Below are positions 16,691 to 25,469 of a stretch of 64,000 nucleotides of DNA, in pieces. The translations under genes and the position numbers were made by a program. Source of the DNA: Gemmatimonadota bacterium (GTDB lineage Bacteria > Latescibacterota > UBA2968 > GCA-2709665); the NCBI GenBank assembly GCA_028877215.1, contig JAPPFJ010000016.1:17872-81871 (forward strand). The letters are read 5' to 3'. The stretch's first letter is position 1. Each line of letters starts with the position of its first letter. The notes beneath the pieces were generated by a model, which was not told the DNA's origin, searched no databases, and was given only the letters and a program-made list of their open reading frames with translations.

Positions 16691-16719
16691 TTGACAGTTG
16701 AAATATAAACCCCTATAAT
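16691..16719 (+). promoter_or_regulatory. Perfect consensus sigma70 promoter for the toxin-antitoxin-like operon
   Basis: TTGACA at 16691-16696, 17 bases, then TATAAT at 16714-16719, both exact consensus. It lies in a sharply AT-rich island. AAACCCC (16707-16713), directly before the -10, is complemented by GGGGTTT (16756-16762) in the leader. This inverted pair could serve as an operator or form a hairpin over the ribosome-binding region. Confidence 0.85.
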
Positions 16720-16783
16720 TTAATTAATCCGTTAGATATTTATACCAAAGTACAGGGGGTTTTGTATTACCAAGAGCCAGCAT

Positions 16784-17704
16784 TTGTGGTCAAAAGCGGC
16801 CAGGTTGCTGTCGGACCCAGGATTTTTTGATTCCGAGCGCGAACGTGTTTTGGCGGACTATCCCTTGCTCAATTCGCATGGCCTGGGGCAGTTGCGCCGC
16901 CGCCGCCGCATTGACTCGGAGGACGGAGCATTTCCGCGGAGTTGGGAGACAGCGCGTATTCCCGCAGAACTCGAGGCAGCCCGGGATGAGTTGCGGGCAG
17001 GCGGTCGGGCCGAGGGAGGCATTCGCAACACGTTGGAGTACTTTGTAGCGGGACGGGTCTCTCTTAGCTATCGATTAAGGGCGTGTGGCTGGGCGCGTCG
17101 CTTCAATGGACCGGCCCCACCGAAACGTTCAAGTTATAGACTTAAGCATGAAGTAGAGGCCTATTTGCGTGAGCGGGACAAGCGTCGAGAGGAAAGCGGA
17201 GGTCCATCAGAGCGTGATCGATACACGTCCAATGGGGCGTTTGTTTGTGCGGCCCTCATGGCGGGATTGCGAATATGGTCTTATCAAGATTCGATAAACC
17301 CCGATCTCCGTTTGGGTAAACCTTGGGCGGTTGCAGGGTTGCAGCCGGAGGATTATGGCCATCCCGAAGATGAGCGCATGGCGAAGTTCTGGCGGTGGGC
17401 CGTGCAGCAGGACGTCGGCGATCCCTGCGTTGAGGACTTTATTGCCGATACGGTGGATCTACTTTACGGTGGGGCGAACCTAGAGCAGCTACAGGAGTCA
17501 ATTGAAAGGGCGTGTTACGAGGCGCGGGAGGCGTATGGCAAGCTGCGGCGTGAGTTTGGCTTGGAACTCGAGTGTGCGCCTATTTCCGAAGGAAAGACAT
17601 CGTCCCGCCGGTTGGGTTTCATGGCCGGACAGATCAAAGTCCCCGACGACTACGACAGCATGGGCGGTCCTGCGATAGAAAAGATGTTCGGAGGGGATGC
17701 GTGA
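16784..17704 (+). CDS. Large antitoxin-like protein with a Phd-type C-terminal tail, partner of VapC
   Basis: This 306-residue protein starts at a TTG (16784). The frame continues upstream to an ATT at 16766 (reading ITKSQHLW) that could be the real start; no ATG fits. The last 30 residues, RLGFMAGQIKVPDDYDSMGG and then IEKMF, match the C-terminal toxin-binding tail of Phd-family antitoxins that precede VapC toxins. The first ~265 residues are not the ~50-residue Phd DNA-binding domain. They are Arg/Glu-rich and mostly helical (RRRRR near residue 38; Trp-rich region about 165-210), and I do not recognise them. The stop overlaps the vapC start (GTGA), indicating translational coupling. A DNA-binding, toxin-neutralising role is inferred. 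Confidence 0.7.
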   Translation: MWSKAARLLSDPGFFDSERERVLADYPLLNSHGLGQLRRRRRIDSEDGAFPRSWETARIPAELEAARDELRAGGRAEGGIRNTLEYFVAGRVSLSYRLRACGWARRFNGPAPPKRSSYRLKHEVEAYLRERDKRREESGGPSERDRYTSNGAFVCAALMAGLRIWSYQDSINPDLRLGKPWAVAGLQPEDYGHPEDERMAKFWRWAVQQDVGDPCVEDFIADTVDLLYGGANLEQLQESIERACYEAREAYGKLRREFGLELECAPISEGKTSSRRLGFMAGQIKVPDDYDSMGGPAIEKMFGGDA

Positions 17705-18087
17705 CGTTTTTGCTGGATACCCATCTGTTGCTGTGGGCGGCAGGCGACCCGGGACGTCTGTCATCAAAATCCCGGGAGCTTCTCTGCGACCCCACAGTGG
17801 AGCTGATGTTCAGCACCGCAAGCATTTGGGAGGTCGTCGTCAAGAACACCCTCGGCAGATGCGACTTTCGCGTTGATCCACGGGAGTTGCGGGATGGCCT
17901 GATGCAGAATGGCTACAGCGAGCTTGTGATTCGATCTGAACACGCGCTCGCCGTCGATCTTCTGCCGCCGATTCACAAGGACCCCTTCGACCGCATACTT
18001 ATAGCGCAAGCGCAGGTAGAAAATGTCACACTGCTTACCATGGACAACAAAGTGGTCCGTTATCCCGGCCCAATCCAGGCGGTCTGA
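17701..18087 (+). CDS. vapC: VapC-family PIN-domain toxin (ribonuclease)
   Basis: This 128-residue PIN protein starts at GTG 17701, which shares GTGA with the stop of the preceding gene. It begins VTFLLDTHLLLWAAGD (first catalytic Asp), with TASIWEVVVK (Glu), DPFDRILIAQA (Asp) and LLTMD (Asp). The four acidic residues that hold Mg2+ are thus all present. VapC toxins cut RNA, often tRNA or rRNA, and are held inactive by the antitoxin encoded just upstream. A longer in-frame start exists at 17572 inside the preceding gene, but homology starts at VTFLLD. The toxin looks intact. Confidence 0.92.
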   Translation: MTFLLDTHLLLWAAGDPGRLSSKSRELLCDPTVELMFSTASIWEVVVKNTLGRCDFRVDPRELRDGLMQNGYSELVIRSEHALAVDLLPPIHKDPFDRILIAQAQVENVTLLTMDNKVVRYPGPIQAV

Positions 18088-18253
18088 TAAAGGACAAATG
18101 CCGGTGGAAGATGTGGGTAGATTGGCTTGACTGGAGAGGTCACTGCCGGGAGTCCGTGCTCGGAGACGAACTCAGCACCCCATTGGCAGCGAGTCCGAAT
18201 TGCTCAGCGTGATCACGGTGCAGTCAATGGCCGATATCGGATGCGGCGTGGAC

Positions 18254-18340
18254 TTAGTCTTCTCCACGTTTCCGGATGTATCCGATGTACGCAGCAGATT
18301 CAAGGGTCGAAGCCGCTGTTTTGCGCTTCGACCCTTATCT
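18254..18340. repeat. Third partial copy of the MNT-HEPN downstream flank, with hairpin
   Basis: GTCTTCTCCACGT... and GATGTACG.AG match the sequence after MNT-HEPN copy 2 (16071-16121). A hairpin follows: AAGGGTCGAAGC (18302-18313) pairs perfectly with 18325-18336. It lies between convergent vapC and lon and may terminate either transcript, though no long T-run follows. The rest of 18088-18378 shows no gene. Confidence 0.65.
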
Positions 18341-18378
18341 GTCTTTAGATCTTGGTTTTCAGTTTTCCCGGTGAAATC

Positions 18379-20883
18379 TCACTCTCCCGGTTCCGCCGTT
18401 ACGGCGGGGCGGCGGCGGTTGCCGGCGCGGGGGGACGGCCTGCTCCCCGCGGTTCCCGAGCGGCGCTTGGACGGCGTCCTCCGCTTTCTTGTCAGCGCCG
18501 TGTCCAGTACCTTGTCCATGTGGTCGGCGAACACCAGCTTCACGTCCTTGCGAACGGTATCCGGCACTTCCTCAAGGTCCTTCCGGTTCTTTTCGGGCAG
18601 GATCACGGTCCCGATGCCCGCCCGGTGGGCCGCCAGCACCTTGTCGCGTATGCCGCCAACCGGAAGCACCTTGCCACGAAGGGTGATCTCTCCGGTCATC
18701 GCCACTTCTTTTCGTACCGGCCGTCCCGTGAAGACCGACGCCAGCACGGCCGCCATCGTGATTCCCGCGGACGGGCCGTCCTTGGGCACGGCTCCCGCAG
18801 GCGCGTGAACGTGTACGTCCTTTCCCTCGTTGAACTTTTCTTCCAACCCCAGACTCTCCCACCGCGTGCGCACGTACGTCATCGCGGCCTGGACGGATTC
18901 CTGCATCACGTCCCCAACCTGTCCGGTCAGATTCAGATTCCCGCCGCCGGGCATCAATGTTGCCTCGACAAACATAACGTCCCCACCCGCGGACGTCACC
19001 GCCAGGCCCGCCGCAACGCCCACTTCATCATTGTCCTCGGCGATTTCGTGCTGAAACTGGCGGGGCCCCAGGTACTCCTGCAAATGGCCGGGCTTCACCA
19101 TCATCTTTCGTTTACGACCCTGGGCGAACCGGCGCGCCACCTTGCGGCACAACGTCCCGACCGCCCGCTCCAGGTTGCGCAACCCCGCCTCGGAGGTATA
19201 GTACCGGATCAGGCCCGTCAGCGCCCCGGTGTCGATCTCCAGCCGCCTGGCCGTCAGACCGTGCTCCTCAAGCTGCCTGGGCACCAGATAGTTGCGGGCG
19301 ATCTGCAGCTTCTCCTGCTCCGTATAACCAGGCAGTTCGAGGACTTCCATCCGGTCCAGCAGTGCGGGCGGTATCGTATGAAGCGTATTCGCCGTGGCAA
19401 TGAACATCACCTGTGAAAGATCGAACGGCACATCCAGATAGTGGTCTTCGAATCGGCAATTCTGCTCGGGATCCAGTACCTCCAGCAGAGCCGCGGACGG
19501 GTCGCCGCGGAAGTCGGCGCCCAGCTTGTCGATCTCGTCCAGCATGAACACCGGGTTGTTCGTGCCCGCCCGGCGCAATCCCTGAATGATCCGGCCGGGA
19601 AGCGCGCCCACGTAGGTCCGCCTGTGGCCCCTGACTTCCGATTCGTCCCGTACGCCGCCCAGCGATATCCGGACAAATGTACGGTCCAGCGCACGCGCCA
19701 CGGAACGACCCAGCGACGTCTTTCCCGTGCCCGGAGGACCCACCAGGCACAGAATCGGCCCCCGCATGTCGTTTTTCAGCCCGCGCACCGCCAGATATTC
19801 CAGGATCCGATCCTTCGGCTTTTCGATCCCGTAGTGGTCATTGTCCAGAATCTTCTGCGCCCGGTCCACGTCGATACGGTCTTCGCTCGCTTTGCTCCAC
19901 GGCAGTTCAACCAACCAGTCCAGATACGTTCGAGATACGGTATATTCTGCGGACTCGCCGGGCATCTTCTCCATCCGCGAAAGCTCTCGATCGGCCGCCT
20001 TTCGCGCCTCGTCCGGCATGCCCGCGGCCTCGATTTTCGAGGACAGCTCCTCCACTTCTTCGACTTCGTCTCCGCCTTCCCCCAGTTCCTCGCGAATGGC
20101 TCTGAGTTGCTGACGGAGGAAGTATTCGCGTTGCGCCTCGTCCATGGACCCGGCCGCATCGCTCTCGATCTTCTGCCGCAGCTCCAGAATTTCGACTTCC
20201 CGCGTAAGAAACTTGTGAATCAACTCGAACCTCAGGCGAAGGTTGAGCTCGGACAAGACCTCCTGGCGTTCCTCGAACCTGATGTTGAACTGGGAAGCGA
20301 TAAAATCCGCCTTCTGTTCCTGTTCGCTCAGAGAATCCAGCGCCGCCATCAGCTCTTTGGGCACGTTGGGCACCAGATCCATCGCCTTCTTGAACAGACC
20401 CAGCACGTTTCGGGAGAGCGCTTCCAGCTCATTGGTTTTTTCCGCCCAACCCTCCAGCACCCTGACCCGCGCCAGTGGATAGGGCGTGGTCTGAACCAGT
20501 TCCTCAAGACCCACGCGGGCAATCCCGTTCACAAGAACCTGCAGCTTGTTGTCCGGCGTTCGCTGCATCCGGACCACCTGCACCGCCGTGCCAACCTGAT
20601 ACAGGTCCTCGGCCTGAATTTCACTTTCCGCGTCGCCGGCCTCGTCGTCAGGTTCGGCTTTCCCCTGTTTTTCACCCGGCTTCTGACCGAACAACGCAAC
20701 GACCCGATGGCCCCCGTTCACAGCGATGTCCACGGCACGGATCGCCTGTTCGCTTTCAATCAGCAAAGGTGACAACATATAGGGAAAGATGACGACTTCT
20801 TTGCTTCTCAATACAGGCACTTCGCCCGGGACGTGGGTTCTGTCGATGACTTCGATGCTTTCCGACGTATTCTCGTCCGACAT
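18379..20883 (-). CDS. lon: ATP-dependent protease Lon
   Basis: This 834-residue protein is a full LonA. The N-terminal substrate-binding domain (about 1-310) starts after an acidic 16-residue leader with VPGEVPVLRSKEVVIFPYML. The AAA+ module has Walker A GPPGTGKTSLGR and Walker B FMLDEIDKLG. The C-terminal protease domain carries the Ser-Lys dyad in PKDGPSAGITMA and GKVLPVGGIRDKVLAA. Lon degrades misfolded and regulatory proteins, including labile antitoxins, which is of interest next to the toxin-antitoxin island. The C-terminal 30 residues are a basic Arg/Pro-rich extension (RKRRTPSKRRSG) not found in most Lon proteins. AAGGAG precedes the ATG. Confidence 0.98.
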   Translation of the reverse strand: MSDENTSESIEVIDRTHVPGEVPVLRSKEVVIFPYMLSPLLIESEQAIRAVDIAVNGGHRVVALFGQKPGEKQGKAEPDDEAGDAESEIQAEDLYQVGTAVQVVRMQRTPDNKLQVLVNGIARVGLEELVQTTPYPLARVRVLEGWAEKTNELEALSRNVLGLFKKAMDLVPNVPKELMAALDSLSEQEQKADFIASQFNIRFEERQEVLSELNLRLRFELIHKFLTREVEILELRQKIESDAAGSMDEAQREYFLRQQLRAIREELGEGGDEVEEVEELSSKIEAAGMPDEARKAADRELSRMEKMPGESAEYTVSRTYLDWLVELPWSKASEDRIDVDRAQKILDNDHYGIEKPKDRILEYLAVRGLKNDMRGPILCLVGPPGTGKTSLGRSVARALDRTFVRISLGGVRDESEVRGHRRTYVGALPGRIIQGLRRAGTNNPVFMLDEIDKLGADFRGDPSAALLEVLDPEQNCRFEDHYLDVPFDLSQVMFIATANTLHTIPPALLDRMEVLELPGYTEQEKLQIARNYLVPRQLEEHGLTARRLEIDTGALTGLIRYYTSEAGLRNLERAVGTLCRKVARRFAQGRKRKMMVKPGHLQEYLGPRQFQHEIAEDNDEVGVAAGLAVTSAGGDVMFVEATLMPGGGNLNLTGQVGDVMQESVQAAMTYVRTRWESLGLEEKFNEGKDVHVHAPAGAVPKDGPSAGITMAAVLASVFTGRPVRKEVAMTGEITLRGKVLPVGGIRDKVLAAHRAGIGTVILPEKNRKDLEEVPDTVRKDVKLVFADHMDKVLDTALTRKRRTPSKRRSGTAGSRPSPRAGNRRRPAVTAEPGE

Positions 20884-20991
20884 CCGTTACACTCCTTCAT
20901 CGTGTCAACCATCTCGATGCGTCTAAATCGTCCTGATTTCGCTACTCGTGAGTGAGAATCTGCCCCACCCCTTGAATTCCCCTATTCCCTT

Positions 20992-21025
20992 GCCCTTTTT
21001 CTTGCTGCGCCCCAAGAAAAAGGGC
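20992..21025. repeat. 13 bp perfect inverted repeat (hairpin)
   Basis: GCCCTTTTTCTTG (20992-21004) and CAAGAAAAAGGGC (21013-21025) with an 8-base loop. It could act as a terminator-like structure or be a dispersed palindrome. Confidence 0.7.
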
Positions 21026-21270
21026 GAAAAAGAATGGCGCCGCTCAAACGCCGCGGGGCTGCTTTTCCGCGAACCACCTCGGCGGCAAGAATGTGAGCCG
21101 CTGTCCTGCGACCTGTGCAGGCACCCGTGGGCGATGGTGCTGGACGGACCAGCGCGGAAAAGCCCCATCCGCACCGCCGGGCGCGCGGTTGGTCCGCGCG
21201 AGCCTCAATTCGATTTGTAATGTTAACGATAGAGAGCGTATCCATGTCCACCGGCGTCTTGTATTTGTAG

Positions 21271-21291
21271 GGGCGACCCTCGTGGTCGCCC
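21271..21291. repeat. Short palindromic repeat GGGCGACC-N5-GGTCGCCC
   Basis: An 8 bp perfect palindrome with a 5-base loop, of a type I recall as widely dispersed in intergenic DNA of several uncultured phyla. One clear copy is seen here. Confidence 0.6.
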
Positions 21292-21887
21292 GCCTTGTTG
21301 ATTTTCCTCCCCCTTTCCTTCAGGTGAGGGGGTTGGGGGGATAGCTCGCCGTAGGAATGATCGTGAATCTGTTATAGGCCCATAGAGCATGCAACATTCG
21401 TACCGTAAGGAGTGTAACGAGTCTATCATATTGGAAATTAACATGTTACGATATATCAAGCCGGTCGACAAAACGGTTTCGATTTCAAGTGGACAACGCG
21501 AATACCAGGGAACTGCCATTTTGGCAGATCATTTTACGCCAGTCAGCTTCGATTTCCTGTTGAAGCCAGGACGCCGAATCCATATATTGCCGCCAGTGTT
21601 CTGTCCCGGAAATAAGTTGCCAATATTCGACCTCCGAGTCGCCCGGCTCGCAAGGCGCCTGAGCGCAGCCGACCTGCGTATGGTCGGCGAGCGAGGGGAA
21701 CGTAGCGAGACGGGATGAATCGTCGGTCGAATGGTGAGGAATTTTCGGGACAGGACACTTGAATACCAGCTCGTATCGGTACACGCGGCGGAATCATCTT
21801 GATGCCAATGTCTTTCCGGTTCATTTTCTCAAAACCCGAGCGTCCGGACCGTCCTGCTTGGTTCCTTTACCGATTGGTTTCCACCGA

Positions 21888-23012
21888 ATGAAGATTACAG
21901 GCATACAGACAATCGCCCTCATGGGCGCAACGCCGAAATCCGGCTGGACGGCCGAAACGCCGCCGTCGGAAAACCTGCACACGCTGTTGGAAGTGCATAC
22001 GGACAGCGGCCTGACCGGGCTGGGAAGCGTGGCCACCAGCAGGGCCCTGGTGGACGCCGCGCTGGATCTTCTGAAACCCCACTTTATCGGCGAATCGGCC
22101 ATCGAACCGGAGCGCGTCACCGAAAAACTCCACCAGTCGACCTTCTGGCAGGGCCGGGGCGGCTCGGTCACGCACGCCATTTCGGGCATCGACATCGCGC
22201 TGTGGGACCTCCTGGGCAAAGCCAGCGGACAACCCGTGGGTCGCCTCCTGGGCGGATATTATCGGCACAGGATCAAGCCCTATGGCTCCCTCCTCTTCGA
22301 GGCAGATGACGCTGCTTTCAAACAGACTCTGGAGTCGGCCGTTTCCCGGGGTTTTCGCGCGCTCAAGCTCGGTTGGGGACCCTTCGGCCGCGAGGACAGA
22401 CGCACCGACGAACGTCTCGTCAAGCTCGCTCGAGACACGGTGGGGCCGGACGTCGAACTGATGGTCGACGCGGGCGGCAGCGATCAGTTCTGGCCGCACG
22501 GCTACAAGTGGGCCCTCGAAACCGCGCGGATGCTGGCCGATTACGACGTGGTCTGGTTCGAGGAAGCCCTGCCGCCGGACGATCTGGAGGGATTCATCGC
22601 CCTGCGTCAAAACGCCCCTGTCCCCATTGCCGGGGGCGAGGTCCTGACCCGTCGACAGAGCTTCATTGCCTGGATTGCGCGCGGCGCCTTCGATATCGTT
22701 CAGCCGGACGCCACGAAAGTCGGCGGCCTTTCGGAGACCCGCCGCATCCTCTGGCACGCATGCAATCACAACGTGTTGCTGGTCACCCACGGATGGAACA
22801 CCGCGGTAGGCCTGGCGGCCGACCTCCATCTTGCCGCCGCCCATCCTACGGCCCGCTGGGTAGAATACATCACCCCGTCGCCGTACATAGAAGACATCCT
22901 CACCGAACCTTTCCAGCTCGACGACGACGGCCTGCTTACCATACCCACCACGCCGGGACTGGGCATCGAGCTGGATCGGGAAAGGGTGAGACGCTATTCC
23001 GGACAGGAGTGA
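21888..23012 (+). CDS. Mandelate racemase / muconate lactonizing enzyme family (sugar-acid dehydratase-like)
   Basis: From the ATG at 21888 the protein is 374 residues and opens with the enolase-superfamily capping strand MKITGIQTIALMG. The barrel has ALKLGWG (KxG/K strand), the metal ligands MVDAGG, WFEEALPP and IAGGE, then the DATKVGG strand and THGWNTAVG, with the histidine expected in the mandelate-racemase subgroup. Such enzymes abstract a proton alpha to a carboxylate, typically dehydrating sugar acids such as galactonate or rhamnonate. The frame extends upstream to 21759, but without homology. It is followed 4 bp later by a Gfo/Idh/MocA gene, so the two probably act in the same catabolic route. 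Confidence 0.93.
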   Translation: MKITGIQTIALMGATPKSGWTAETPPSENLHTLLEVHTDSGLTGLGSVATSRALVDAALDLLKPHFIGESAIEPERVTEKLHQSTFWQGRGGSVTHAISGIDIALWDLLGKASGQPVGRLLGGYYRHRIKPYGSLLFEADDAAFKQTLESAVSRGFRALKLGWGPFGREDRRTDERLVKLARDTVGPDVELMVDAGGSDQFWPHGYKWALETARMLADYDVVWFEEALPPDDLEGFIALRQNAPVPIAGGEVLTRRQSFIAWIARGAFDIVQPDATKVGGLSETRRILWHACNHNVLLVTHGWNTAVGLAADLHLAAAHPTARWVEYITPSPYIEDILTEPFQLDDDGLLTIPTTPGLGIELDRERVRRYSGQE

Positions 23013-23016
23013 TACG

Positions 23017-24018
23017 ATGAGAATTGGAGTCATGGGCGTCCACTACGGACACATCGGCAGCATGTTCCGGTCCGCCGTCAACGCCCCCAACGCGGAACTG
23101 GTTGGCATCGTGGAACCGGACGACGCCCTGTACGATCAGTACACGCGCGACGTCGACGTCCCCCGCTATCCCACGTTGACGGACATGCTGGACGGGACCC
23201 GCGCCGACGTGGTCATGGAAGGCGTGGGCCACCACGAGAAGGTGGACATGGTCGAAACCTGCGCCGCGGCGGGCGCCCATGTGTTCCTGGACAAACCGCT
23301 CTGCCGTTCTCTGGACGATTGGGATCGCATCCGAACCGCGGTCCGCACCCACGACATTCGCCTGACCATGTTCTACACGTCGCGCAGCTATCCGCCCTTC
23401 ATCGCGCTGAGGGAAGCCGTACTCGCGGGAGAACTCGGCGAGATCGTCAGCCTGATCTCCACCCATCCCCACAAGCTCGGCCCATGGGCTCCCGACTGGT
23501 ATTTCGATCCGCAGATCTATACGGGCACCTTCAGCGACGTCGCGTGCCACGGCGTGGACCAGGTCCGCTGGCTCACGGGCGCCGAATGCGTAGGCGTGCA
23601 TGCCCTCGGCACGTGCAAGAGGCATACGCACGGCCCGCAAGAGCTCGAGATGGACCACATTCAGGCGTCGTTTCAGTTGAGTACCGGAGCCTGCGCGCTG
23701 CTCACCGCGGATTGGCTGACTCCCGAAGATTCTCCGTCATTCGGCGACACGCGCTTCATCATCATGGGCACGAAGGGATCGGCCCACCTCCGGGCGTATG
23801 CGTCGGACAGCCTGCTCATCGTTGCCGACGGCAAGGGCGCGTACGAGCCCGAGTTCCCACCTGAGCGCAACAGCAGCTTTGTGGAAACGATGGTCAACGC
23901 GTTCTCCGGCGGCGAGGAGAACTTCATCTCCACCTCCGACGTGCTGGCCGTTGCCAGAGCATGCATCATGGCGGAAGAATCCGCGCGCCGGGGCGGCGAG
24001 TTTCTGAGTATCGAGTAA
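23017..24018 (+). CDS. Gfo/Idh/MocA family NAD(P)-dependent oxidoreductase
   Basis: This 333-residue protein starts with a Rossmann fold (IGVMGVHYGHIGS) and has the family motif HVFLDKPL, the EKP-type active-site loop with a catalytic lysine. The C-terminal half is the alpha/beta oxidoreductase domain. These enzymes oxidise or reduce sugars, inositols and derivatives. The ribosome-binding GGAG lies inside the end of the preceding gene, 4 bp away, indicating an operon with the enolase-superfamily enzyme. The substrate is unknown. Confidence 0.93.
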   Translation: MRIGVMGVHYGHIGSMFRSAVNAPNAELVGIVEPDDALYDQYTRDVDVPRYPTLTDMLDGTRADVVMEGVGHHEKVDMVETCAAAGAHVFLDKPLCRSLDDWDRIRTAVRTHDIRLTMFYTSRSYPPFIALREAVLAGELGEIVSLISTHPHKLGPWAPDWYFDPQIYTGTFSDVACHGVDQVRWLTGAECVGVHALGTCKRHTHGPQELEMDHIQASFQLSTGACALLTADWLTPEDSPSFGDTRFIIMGTKGSAHLRAYASDSLLIVADGKGAYEPEFPPERNSSFVETMVNAFSGGEENFISTSDVLAVARACIMAEESARRGGEFLSIE

Positions 24019-24042
24019 ACCCGCCACAACAGGAGAACTCCA

Positions 24043-25395
24043 ATGGGCGCTTTACAGGCAGGCGCCGCCACGGCCAACATCACCCCCTGGCTGGGCGTGA
24101 CCATTCCCGGGGGGCATCGGCCGGGATACGCCGATGACGTCCACGACGAACTCCTGGCCAAAGCCCTCGTCCTGGACAACGGCCATACCCGCGTCGCCTT
24201 CATCACCTGCGATCTCATCGCCATGCCGCGGAATATCGCGGACCGCGCGAGGCAGCGCGTGGCGCAGCGGTGCGGCATCCCGATCGAAAACACGATGATC
24301 AATGCGACCCACACACACAGTGGGGGCGGCATCGCCGACTTGCTGGGTACGGACGGCGATTCGGACTATATCGCATGGCTCCACCTCAAGATCGCGGACG
24401 CCGCAGAACTCGCGTGCCGCCGCCTGCGACCCGCTCGAATCGGCTTCGCAAGCGTGGAGGAAGACCGTATCGCGTTCAATCGCCGCTGGCGGATGAAGGA
24501 CGGGACCGTGCGGATGAACCCTGGGGTGGCCGACCCGAACCTGATCGAACCCTCGGGCCCCGCTGACCCGGAACTCGCAATGGCCTACGTCGAGGACCTG
24601 AACGGCGATCCGCTGTCGGCCATTGCCAGCTACTCCCTGCACTACGTCGGCGCCGGAGGTGGCATCTCTGCGGATTACTTCGGACACTTCTTCAGACTGA
24701 TGCGCCGTTATCTGGGCGGTGAATGCGTCCCCCTGCTGTGGAATGCCGCGTCCGGCCAGATCAACAATATCGACTTCAGCGGGCGCCGCAGGTGGAAGGA
24801 CAGCGGTCATGCGCACGCGAAGAAAATGGCCAACGTCCTGGCCGGCCACATGCTCACCGAAATCCAGCTGATGGATATGCAGGATAGTCTGGATCTCGCG
24901 GCCACTACCGGTTCATTCGATTTCTCGCCCAGAACGATCACGCCCGAAGACCTGGAAATGGCCGAAATTATCCTTGCGTCGCCCGACGATCCACCGGAAT
25001 ACGAAAAAGGCCCCTTCAGCTGGGTTGTGGGCCAACCCATCCCGCGGTCCATCGTGGACATCTACGCGGTGGAATGTCAACGCCTGGCGAAGCTCCCATC
25101 CAGAATGAGCGCCCAGGTGCAGGCATTCAGACTCGGCGACGCCGCCATCGTTGCGCTTCCGGGCGAGGTCTTCGTCGAGTCCGGCCTGGGAATCAAGACC
25201 CGGGCGTCCGCCAGTCCGGTGTTTGTCGTAAGTCTCGCCAACGGTTACATCGGCTATATATGTACCGACAGAGCCCTTACCGAGGAGGGCGGATACGAAA
25301 CCTGGGCGGCCAACTCCTCTCTGGGCGGCGTGGGCACGGCTCCGGCCATGGAGACCCTCGCAGACGACCTGCTGGAGCAGCTGTTTGAGAAATGA
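24043..25395 (+). CDS. Neutral/alkaline non-lysosomal ceramidase-like protein
   Basis: This 450-residue protein begins LQAGAATANITPWLGVTIPG, the typical opening of the neutral ceramidase N-terminal domain and its many bacterial relatives. The zinc-site region NATHTHSGGG is conserved, as are SYSLHYVGAGGG and WNAASGQINNID. It lacks a signal peptide and the C-terminal domain of true ceramidases, so it is probably a cytoplasmic amidohydrolase-like enzyme on another substrate. Genes of this type are commonly found beside Gfo/Idh/MocA and MR/MLE genes, as here. AGGAGA precedes the ATG. It ends the three-gene operon. Confidence 0.85.
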   Translation: MGALQAGAATANITPWLGVTIPGGHRPGYADDVHDELLAKALVLDNGHTRVAFITCDLIAMPRNIADRARQRVAQRCGIPIENTMINATHTHSGGGIADLLGTDGDSDYIAWLHLKIADAAELACRRLRPARIGFASVEEDRIAFNRRWRMKDGTVRMNPGVADPNLIEPSGPADPELAMAYVEDLNGDPLSAIASYSLHYVGAGGGISADYFGHFFRLMRRYLGGECVPLLWNAASGQINNIDFSGRRRWKDSGHAHAKKMANVLAGHMLTEIQLMDMQDSLDLAATTGSFDFSPRTITPEDLEMAEIILASPDDPPEYEKGPFSWVVGQPIPRSIVDIYAVECQRLAKLPSRMSAQVQAFRLGDAAIVALPGEVFVESGLGIKTRASASPVFVVSLANGYIGYICTDRALTEEGGYETWAANSSLGGVGTAPAMETLADDLLEQLFEK

Positions 25396-25469
25396 GAATC
25401 CCCGCCGCGTTGGTCTGTCAGCGACCGGAGCAGGCACGTCTGGCGAATCTGACGATCGGCTGCGACGCG

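Larger units (their letters stand above)
20884..21887. other. Repeat-rich non-coding region between lon and the enolase-superfamily gene
   Basis: About 1 kb without a supported gene. It contains a 13 bp perfect inverted repeat (20992-21004 with 21013-21025), a longer inverted pair (21055-21071 with 21153-21166), and a short palindrome GGGCGACC..GGTCGCCC at 21271-21291. Around 21400-21600 the sequence becomes AT-richer. A minus-strand frame there (about 21485-21784) has protein-like residues such as EIEADWRK, but no start signal and no known domain; it may be a gene remnant. Confidence 0.5.

Noticed and set aside
18352..19416. Long plus-strand open frame opposite lon
   Set aside because: Antisense shadow of the Lon protease coding region, with no motif or ribosome site.
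20890..20915. TTGACA just before the lon start as a -35 box
   Set aside because: It lies only about 20 bp before the ATG, too close for a promoter of lon.
21389..21718. 109-residue plus-strand frame upstream of the enolase-superfamily gene
   Set aside because: No domain, no ribosome site; likely degraded intergenic DNA.
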